From Triparma columacea (Eukaryota; Sar; Bolidophyceae; Parmales; Triparmaceae): a stretch of DNA of 36,240 nt. The translations under genes and the position numbers were made by a program. The notes under the pieces are model-generated. The model ran no database searches. It was given only the letters and a program-made list of their open reading frames with translations, and was not told the DNA's origin. Of the stretch, positions 29,871 through 36,240 are shown piece by piece. The stretch's first letter is position 1. Every line of letters begins with the position of its first letter. The stretch is from contig BRYA01000017.1 in the NCBI GenBank assembly GCA_030267965.1, forward strand, positions 18,889 to 55,128, read 5' to 3'.

Positions 29871-31990
29871 ATGGACCTGTCACGAAACCAGAATGATAGA
29901 AATCAAGGGGGGCCATGTGGGAAAAAAACAGCCACCTCCAAACCTTGGATTTCTACGGACAATATACCCACACGATCAAACACAGCGCTTCCGAAGCTAT
30001 TCTTCGGGGGAATACCAGATACCATATCCGAACGAGACCTAGGGGAGTATCTCCTTGATTTGTGTGAGGGGCTGGGTTGTGTTGGAAGGGTGATCAGCTT
30101 AGACATGAACACAGGTAGAGGGTTTGCGTTCGTGACTTTCAACAACGAAGATGCGTCAAAGGCAATACTGCTTTCGAGGTATGTATCCAGCGCTGTGCAA
30201 ACAACTAGGAGACGATATTTTACCCAGCTGTGCGACATTTATATATACGAGCAATGCCCTCGAACCTACTCTCAGCCCAGCAGCCGTCCCACCTTCTTCT
30301 CACCCGCCTGTCTCACCTGCTTGTCTCACCTGCCTGTCTCACGCGCCTGTCTCACCCGTCCTCTCACTCACTCTTCGCCCCTTGCGCCCCCCTACGTCAG
30401 GTTCCACACCGTTCGAGGCCAACAAATCGAGGTCAAGCAGACGCGCGAGCAAGGGGTCCACCACCCCGACTCAGTAAACCACTGCGAAATCTCCAAGTAC
30501 TTCATGGGAGGCATCCACCCCAGATGCACGTCTCAAGATATCAGGGCGCACTTTTCTACGCTCGGGATTAGCATCGATAAAGCGCAAGTCATGACAAAGG
30601 AAGGCAAAAGTAGGTGAGTGAAGATGAGAATGACGAGCTGCGATGTGGGGTTACTTGGATATTCTCGCAGTGGCCGACTTTACTTTGATCACCTTCATGT
30701 CATTTTGGCAACTTTGGTCTCCTTTGTTCACGTCATCATCCATCATCCTTAAAATAATACGCTTCCTAACAATACTACTACCATTGTCAACACCACCAAC
30801 TTCAGAGGATTCGCCTTCGTATACTTCAGGAATCAGGAAGACGCCAACAAAATTGCCAACCATGAGCATTGGATAATGGGTCGAGAGGTAAGTGTTACCG
30901 TGTGCCCCAGCTCGTCCCTGTCGTTCCGTTCCGCTCCCCGTATTTTACCTTTTATCCCTTCATTCCCTCTCTCTCTCTCCTTGGCTTTCCTTAGCCTCCT
31001 TCCTTTGCCTACCTTCCTTGGCCTCCTTCTGTGTGACACCTTGGCCTTGTCGACCATCGGACCCCCTTGACATCATCAAGGTGACAGAGGACGGGTCTGT
31101 AGTTTACGTCTCTACGACGTACCTTGAAATAACGACATGAAGCAGTCTCCCCCCCAGCGTCTTGGGTGCTTCCCGATTGGATTATGTAACCCCAAAGAGT
31201 GTCAAACCTCCCCCTCTGTCGTCACGCTTACATCCCCCTTCCCCTTTTCGCCTTCTCTCCCCCCCTCTCTCTCAAGGTTGAGATTCGAAAAGCAACAAAG
31301 AAGAATCGCAAAGAAGACGTCAGAGAGCGTGCCCGCAAGACCCTCGACATAGACCAGCCTCACCTCCATAACCCAAACAACCCGTTTACCGTGCCTATCG
31401 CAAAAGGCCCTCTTTCAGACCGTAAGCTCCTGCTTGAAGGTCTAGACCCTCTTCTCGACGAGATGGAGCTAGCTTCATTCATGGGTCAGTACGGGTACGT
31501 CCAGGAAGTCAAGATAGTCTCCGTTGGTTCCTCCGACGGTCGGGTTAAAGGACACGTTACTATGATGAGGGACGAAGACGCAAGCATGATAATGGAACAG
31601 GAACCTATATGCATGCTGAGACGCAAGGTTAAGGTGAGCTACGTCGATAACACAGAGCTTAACGGGTACTTCGAGTACAGCAAGGGGAAGAAGAGCGAAA
31701 GCTGGGTCGAGGAGATACCAAAGTACGAAGGGACGGAAGAGGAGGTGGGGAGGAGGCATGAGGAGGATAATAAGAGGCAGCTGGACTGGCTGTTGGAGGA
31801 CCTGAATAAGATGCACCCGAGAGCGAGGGTTAGCAACGAGTTTTTTGAAGCCTACGTAAGGATCATTATGGGCAGATCGAGGGGGAGGATGCTGGAACTT
31901 AAGAGGCAGGTCGGGGAACTGGAGAGGAAGTTTAAGGAACTTGAAGATGTTAAGAGGGAGATGACGGAGGGGAAAAATGGGGCATGTTAG
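29871..31990 (+). CDS. RRM gene D: three-RRM RNA-binding protein, near-duplicate of C
   Basis: Four exons: 29871-30178, 30401-30613, 30806-30887 and 31277-31990; 438 aa. Exons 2 and 3 have exactly the lengths of those in gene C (213 and 82 nt), and even the introns are nearly identical. Protein differences in the shared part are few, for example DEMELAS for DDMELAS and YFEYSK for YYEYSK. It begins at MDLSRNQNDRNQ, because the upstream N-terminal sequence of C is missing. Two tiny upstream frames precede the start: one from the ATG at the end of the (TA)n tract, and ATG-GCA-ATC-TAG at 29851-29862. The end differs from C: after GELERK it reads FKELEDVKREMTEGKNGAC and stops. Domain content and likely RNA-binding role are as for C. 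Confidence 0.85.
30304..30355. repeat. 13-bp minisatellite in intron 1 of gene D (four units)
   Basis: The same 13-mer as in gene C (NYGCCTGTCTCAC, one unit with CTTGT), one copy fewer. A length polymorphism between two otherwise near-identical introns. Confidence 0.85.
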
Positions 31991-32675
31991 GGAAACGGTT
32001 TAAGCAAGAGGTTAAATAAAGGGGGATCGTCAAGGGAGGGGGGGTTTGTCCATTCAATTTTTTTGATTCTCCGACGGCGAGTACGTTGGCAGCGAGAGGG
32101 ATGTAGGTAGGGGTTTAGGGGGGGGGGGGCTCAGGGGTGCTTCATAAGCATTTTTAGTTTTTTGGAAAAACATGTATATTTCGCAAAGGGGTGGTCAACA
32201 TAGATGAAAACTCCTTCTTTCTCTTTGTTTTTATTTCCCCCTTCTCAAACAACCCCTCGTAAGCAAGGTGTCCGGGGGGGGGGAGAGCGCGAGGTCGCTT
32301 AACCCCCCCCCTCCCCCCCCTCCTCCTGTCGAACCCCCCTCTCCCCCAAACCCTTCTCACCAACGAGAGCACCTTCCATCTCTCTATGTAGGGTTAACTC
32401 TGTAGCCTAAACAACGTCAGCCCCCCCCCCACCCTCACCCCCCACCGGGGGTGACGTATTGAAGGGAGATTGAAAGAATACCAGTTATGTCACGTTGGTT
32501 TGACGAGGTGATAATCCAAGTTCTAAAGTTGAAAAGCGACCCGTGAATGTTTCTGGTGGTTAAAAAAACAACAACGTTTTTTGGATAATAGCTACTTTGT
32601 AAAATACCGTCGTTCTCCAAATTCTTCTATACCCCCCCTCCCCCCCTTTTTTCACCTCCCTCCTAGTTTAATTCT
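31991..32675. other. Spacer with long G and C homopolymer runs
   Basis: No gene supported. G runs of 12 or more near 32118 and 32273, C runs from about 32303 to 32340 and again near 32422. The run at 32273 can pair with the C run about 20 nt downstream, and the G runs are candidate quadruplex formers. The region holds the presumed 3'UTRs of gene D (+) and of the membrane protein gene (-), which are convergent. Confidence 0.55.
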
Positions 32676-33494
32676 TCACATGACGGGTGGTGCATGTTCG
32701 AAAGAGACCTCAACTTCCTCCATTCTCCTCCCTACCTCTCTCGCAAGTTCTTCCCCCCATCCTATCCCTTCCACTCCCACCGCCAGTCCCGTCGGTCCCC
32801 CCTTCGATCCTTGGAATACTTTAACCTTAAAAATTCCCCTACCGTCAGAGTTAAGTATACTGTCAATGAGCGAGCGGAGACGCTCAGATCCATCTCTACC
32901 TCTATCAAGTAACGCTTTCTTCTTAACCACATCCCTATCCGCTCCTTCAACATCACTCCTACCAACAACACCTTGCTTAAGTTCCACCCTAACAACATCA
33001 TCAGTAACAGTTAAAATCCTGTCGGTAATACCGTCACGACGTACGACTGTTACTGAGAATACTACCATTGAACCGAGGACCTGGGGCTTTACGCAACGGT
33101 AGGTTGAGGCTGATACGAGGTTGAAGTAATCCCTTTCTTTCCTAGCTTGAGTTCTAATTTTGTTACCGTAGTGCATGGTTTTTGCTAGGTATATTAGGAA
33201 TGCTATTGTTAGTATGATAGGTAACGCTGCGTTAAGGTGTATAGGTTTACTCTCAGATACGTGGAAGAGTTTAACCTCCCCAAATGCCATGTTAACGGAA
33301 GTTGGTAGTAGTACAAATGTGGAAACGAGGAATGCTGCTATTGTTAAAACACGCTTTTGGACAGTTAACGTTATTAAACGCGGCTTTGATTGGGAGGAGG
33401 TTGAACCGAGGAGAGAGGTTGTGGAATGGTGGGTATCAGAGGGAGGAGGAGGGAGAGTGGAGGAGAAAGGGACACGATGACGGAGCGAAGACAT
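32676..33494 (-). CDS. Unidentified membrane protein with two transmembrane helices
   Basis: Single open frame, 272 aa from MSSLRHRVPF; a Met 17 codons upstream (33545) is an alternative. Residues 1-45 are Ser/Thr/Pro-rich. Two hydrophobic helices follow: RVLTIAAFLVSTFVLLPTSV and LNAALPIILTIAFLIYLAKTM, about 20 residues apart. A soluble C-terminal domain of about 150 residues follows (YFNLVSASTYRCVKPQVLG, VVFSVTVVRRDGITDRILTV, and a Lys/Arg/Asp-rich stretch). I recognise no family. The long frame, hydrophobic pattern and mixed composition argue for a real gene. Its codon and base use (many GTTA/TTAA on the coding strand) resembles the neighbouring IDH gene. Convergent with RRM gene D, divergent from IDH. 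Confidence 0.65.
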   Translation of the reverse strand: MSSLRHRVPFSSTLPPPPSDTHHSTTSLLGSTSSQSKPRLITLTVQKRVLTIAAFLVSTFVLLPTSVNMAFGEVKLFHVSESKPIHLNAALPIILTIAFLIYLAKTMHYGNKIRTQARKERDYFNLVSASTYRCVKPQVLGSMVVFSVTVVRRDGITDRILTVTDDVVRVELKQGVVGRSDVEGADRDVVKKKALLDRGRDGSERLRSLIDSILNSDGRGIFKVKVFQGSKGGPTGLAVGVEGIGWGEELAREVGRRMEEVEVSFEHAPPVM

Positions 33495-33916
33495 GGGGGA
33501 TAATTGAGGGATTAGGGAGGGGATGAAGGGATTTGGGAGGTGCAAGGGATTTAGAGGATTAGATGGAGAGGGTGAGGAGGTTCGTTTGGGTTATTAAAGT
33601 CTATTTAGGGGTGAATTTATGGCATTTATGGGAGGAGTGAAAATCTGAAGAGAGAGACTCGAAAGTGAGGAGGAAAAGGAAGGGGAGGAAAAATGGAGAA
33701 AAGGAGAAATTGGAATGTTGATTTGGGCCGATTTTTGGCCTTTTCCTTTTTTCAGCGTTGCGGTGTTTTAGTTGTGTGGTGTGTTTTTTTTGCTTTGAAT
33801 TCAAAGAGAGAGATTAAAAGAGAGATTAAAAAGAAACCAAAAGAGTCCAGAAATCACTTCAGCAGGAATTGTTGATGTCAAGTTGAGCCAAAACATTTGG
33901 CACACAATCTTCCTCA
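33495..33916. other. Divergent spacer between the membrane protein and IDH genes
   Basis: No gene seen. Purine-rich GAGGA/GAGAG tracts on the plus strand near 33500-33700, then AT-rich sequence up to the IDH start. It presumably contains both promoters; no clear TATA box at a suitable distance. Confidence 0.45.
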
Positions 33917-36136
33917 ATGCTTGGTTTTCGCTCTATTTCCCCGATTGCTCGTGTTGGTAAGATATAAATGATGTGTGTGGGTATATGTATGTTTATATTA
34001 TGTGGATCTACCATTGTATTACTAATTAAATTGATAACTTCACCCCCGTCACGCAAATCAACATATCCATTTTTATGCCCGTTATGGCGTTATATGTGGA
34101 TATTAATTGGTCAACACCCATATACACACATACATACCTACATACGCATATAAATACCCATATAAATACACATAAAGGGCTTTATCACTCCACACAAAAT
34201 CAACTCCTCGATATCCTTTGAAAGTGTTACAACCAAACCAACTCACAACCAACTCACACCCCTAATACCTCATCACACCCCTCATATACCCATCATACAC
34301 CCCTCACACCCCACTCACACCCCACACACACCCTCACCCCCCCCCCAACCCTCCCCAAGGTGCGTCCTCCTGGGCGTCAAGCATCCGCACCAATGGTGTC
34401 CGTTGCTTTGCCTCTCCCCCAGGCCTCTCTTCCACCCACGGCGTCCAAGAAGACCTGGAGAACCCAGTAGGGAGACTCATCTACACAGAGACGGACGAGG
34501 TGAGAAGGGTGAAGGGTTTGTATACATACATATAGAGAGAGACTGGACTGTCCAGACTGTCACTTTACTGGGAAACACATGCGCAAATAAACAACACTCT
34601 GAACCCTCCCCCTCCCCCCTCTCCCCCCACCTACCCCTCTCCTACCCCCCTCCCCCTACCCACTCCTTAGGCCCCCAGTCTCGCCACCTACAGTCTCCTC
34701 CCAATCTTCAAGTCCTTCGCCTCCCTCTCCTCCGTCTCTGTCGTAACCTCCGACATTTCCCTCTCCGGTCGTGTCCTCTCTCAGTTCGACTACTGCCTAA
34801 CCCCCGATCAGCAGGTCCCCGACAACCTCTCCTACCTCGGTACCCTCGCCACGACCCCCGAAGCCAACATCGTCAAGCTACCCAACATCTCAGCCTCCAT
34901 ACCACAGCTAAAGGAGTGCATAGACGAGCTAAGGTCCAAGGGCTACAACGTACCGCTGTTCCCGGAGGAACCAAAGAACGAAGAGGAGATTAAAATCAGG
35001 GAGGAGTACGGGAAGGTACTGGGGAGCGCGGTTAACCCCGTATTGAGGGAAGGGAACTCTGACAGGTGAGGGGGGAGGGGGGAGGGGGGTGGAATATATA
35101 TATATATATATACACACATACACACATATATATTAGGCAAGAAAGGAAAAACAACAAGTACACCCAGTAAACGCTCACGCTAAATACCCTCTACGCTACG
35201 CTCCTCCTCCTCCTCCCCCCCCCCCCCCATAGGAGGGTAGCAGCTCCCGTTAAAAGGTACGCCGCGAAGAACCCCCACAAGATGGGTATCTGGAGCAAGG
35301 CCAGCCGCACCCACGTCTCTCACATGACCAAGGGTGACTTCTACGAGTCCGAGAAAAGCCACGTCATGAGTAAGGAGGGGAGCGTTAGAATCGAATTCGA
35401 AGGAGAGGGGGGAGTTAAGAAGGTTCTTAAGGATAGGGTTGACCTACTCTCGGGGGAAGTCATTGACGGGAGTTTCATGGACGTTAAGGAACTGAAGGAG
35501 TTCTTTGAAAGGGAGATTGAGGACGCTAAGCAGACCGATATACTACTATCACTACACCTTAAGGCAACCATGATGAAGGTATCCGACCCCATCATGTTCG
35601 GACACTGCGTGAGGTCCTTCTATAAGGAAGCGTTTGAGAAGCACGGCCAGTTGTTCGACGAAATCGGAGCCGACCCTAACAACGGTATCGGCGATGTATA
35701 CGAGAAGGTATACAAGAAATGCGACGCCACAACCGCCGTCCAAGTCGTGAAGGACATCGAGGCATGCTACGAGTCACGTCCATGGTTGGCCATGGTTAAC
35801 AGTCATAAAGGTATCACTAACCTACACGTACCTAGCGACGTTATCATCGACGCTAGCATGCCGGTAGTCGTTAGGGACTCAGGACAAATGTGGAACAGGG
35901 ACGACGAACTCGAGGATACCAAGTGCCTCATCCCGGACAGATGCTACGCTACCATGTACCAGGAGTGCTTGAGTTATGCGAGGACGAACGGACAGTTCGA
36001 TGTGGCTACTATGGGGAATGTTAGCAATGTGGGACTGATGGCACAGAAGGCGCAGGAGTATGGGAGTCATGATAAGACTTTTGAGATTGAGGGGGAGGGG
36101 ACTGTTAGAGTCGTTGACAACGAGACTGGGGAGGAG
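33917..36136 (+). CDS. IDH: Monomeric NADP isocitrate dehydrogenase, mitochondrial (5' part)
   Basis: Four exons visible: 33917-33956, 34360-34499, 34671-35065 and 35233-36136. The last ends at a GTGAGT donor, so the gene continues outside the window; 493 residues seen of a family length near 740 plus presequence. It decarboxylates isocitrate to 2-oxoglutarate with NADP. Exon 1 ([13 protein letters not shown]) plus the start of exon 2 ([19 protein letters not shown]) give an Arg/Ser-rich presequence without acidic residues, a classic mitochondrial signal. The enzyme starts at [20 protein letters not shown]. Family motifs: [83 protein letters not shown] and [10 protein letters not shown]. Intron 1 is unusually long (403 bp). 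The open frame to a stop at 36160 is intron read-through. Confidence 0.92.
35090..35134. repeat. (TA)n/(CA)n microsatellite in IDH intron 3
   Basis: About 20 bp of alternating TA followed by ACACACATACACACATATATAT, in intron 3 of the IDH gene. The same intron also ends with a C run of about 12 directly before its TAG acceptor. Confidence 0.85.
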
Positions 36137-36240
36137 GTGAGTGAGGGGAAAGGAAAATAGGAGGGGGAGGAGGGGGGAGGGGGGAGGAGGGAAGGAACGT
36201 TAAGGAAGGAGGAGGGCAATCGTCATTTAACACCCATCGC

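Noticed and set aside
22096..31990. RRM array as a mobile element
   Set aside because: No terminal repeats, target duplications, transposase or reverse transcriptase; introns are retained, so neither transposition nor retrocopying is indicated.
34393..34993. Frame starting at ATG 34393/34403 over IDH exons 2-3
   Set aside because: Out of frame with the IDH coding sequence; Arg/Pro-rich shadow.
36137..36160. Apparent C-terminus of the IDH at 36160
   Set aside because: Family proteins continue for some 300 residues more; GTGAGT at 36137 is a good donor, so this is intron read-through.

Overview
This is nuclear DNA of a compact, gene-dense eukaryote, most likely a photosynthetic stramenopile alga (diatom, bolidophyte/Parmales or a relative). 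The reasons are: many short introns (about 75-190 bp, GT...AG, donors mostly GTGAG or GTAAG); genes on both strands with as little as 23 bp between convergent stops; a transaldolase whose N-terminus looks like the bipartite signal plus transit peptide of a secondary plastid, with Phe after the predicted signal-peptide cleavage site; and a bacterial-type monomeric isocitrate dehydrogenase carrying a mitochondrial presequence. The taxonomic call is inference; no marker gene is present. All exon models below were read by hand from splice signals, reading-frame phase and family conservation.

Layout, left to right: the 3' end of an unidentified Lys/Gly-rich gene (+); a D-glutamate cyclase (DUF1445) gene (-); a divergent pair of EF-hand genes (- and +), each with its own TATA-like box; a plastid-type transaldolase (-, 4 exons); an AT-rich spacer; a metallo-beta-lactamase-fold hydrolase (+) tail-to-tail with a family X DNA polymerase (-); a secreted type I sulfatase (+, 3 exons); a DENN-domain protein (+, 6 exons) tail-to-tail with a long N-terminal-motor kinesin (-, 5 exons).

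From 22 to 32 kb lies the most unusual part: a head-to-tail array of four RRM-domain RNA-binding protein genes (called A, B, C and D here) plus the broken 3' end of a fifth copy (X). They share a design: two or three RRMs followed by a C-terminal helical module of about 60 residues that I do not recognise. C and D are near-identical recent duplicates. C has the 3' end of X rather than of D, which points to unequal crossing-over. B has lost RRM3. A and B keep a 26-nt microexon that is fused to the next exon in C and D. D has lost the 5' region seen in C.

The right end holds an unidentified two-helix membrane protein (-) and the first four exons of the mitochondrial monomeric NADP-isocitrate dehydrogenase (+), which runs off the window. 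The housekeeping genes (plastid pentose phosphate shunt, mitochondrial NADPH supply, DNA repair, membrane traffic, mitosis or transport, calcium sensing) have no operon-like logic. The only obvious functional cluster is the RRM family. No transposase, CRISPR array, rRNA or tRNA was found.
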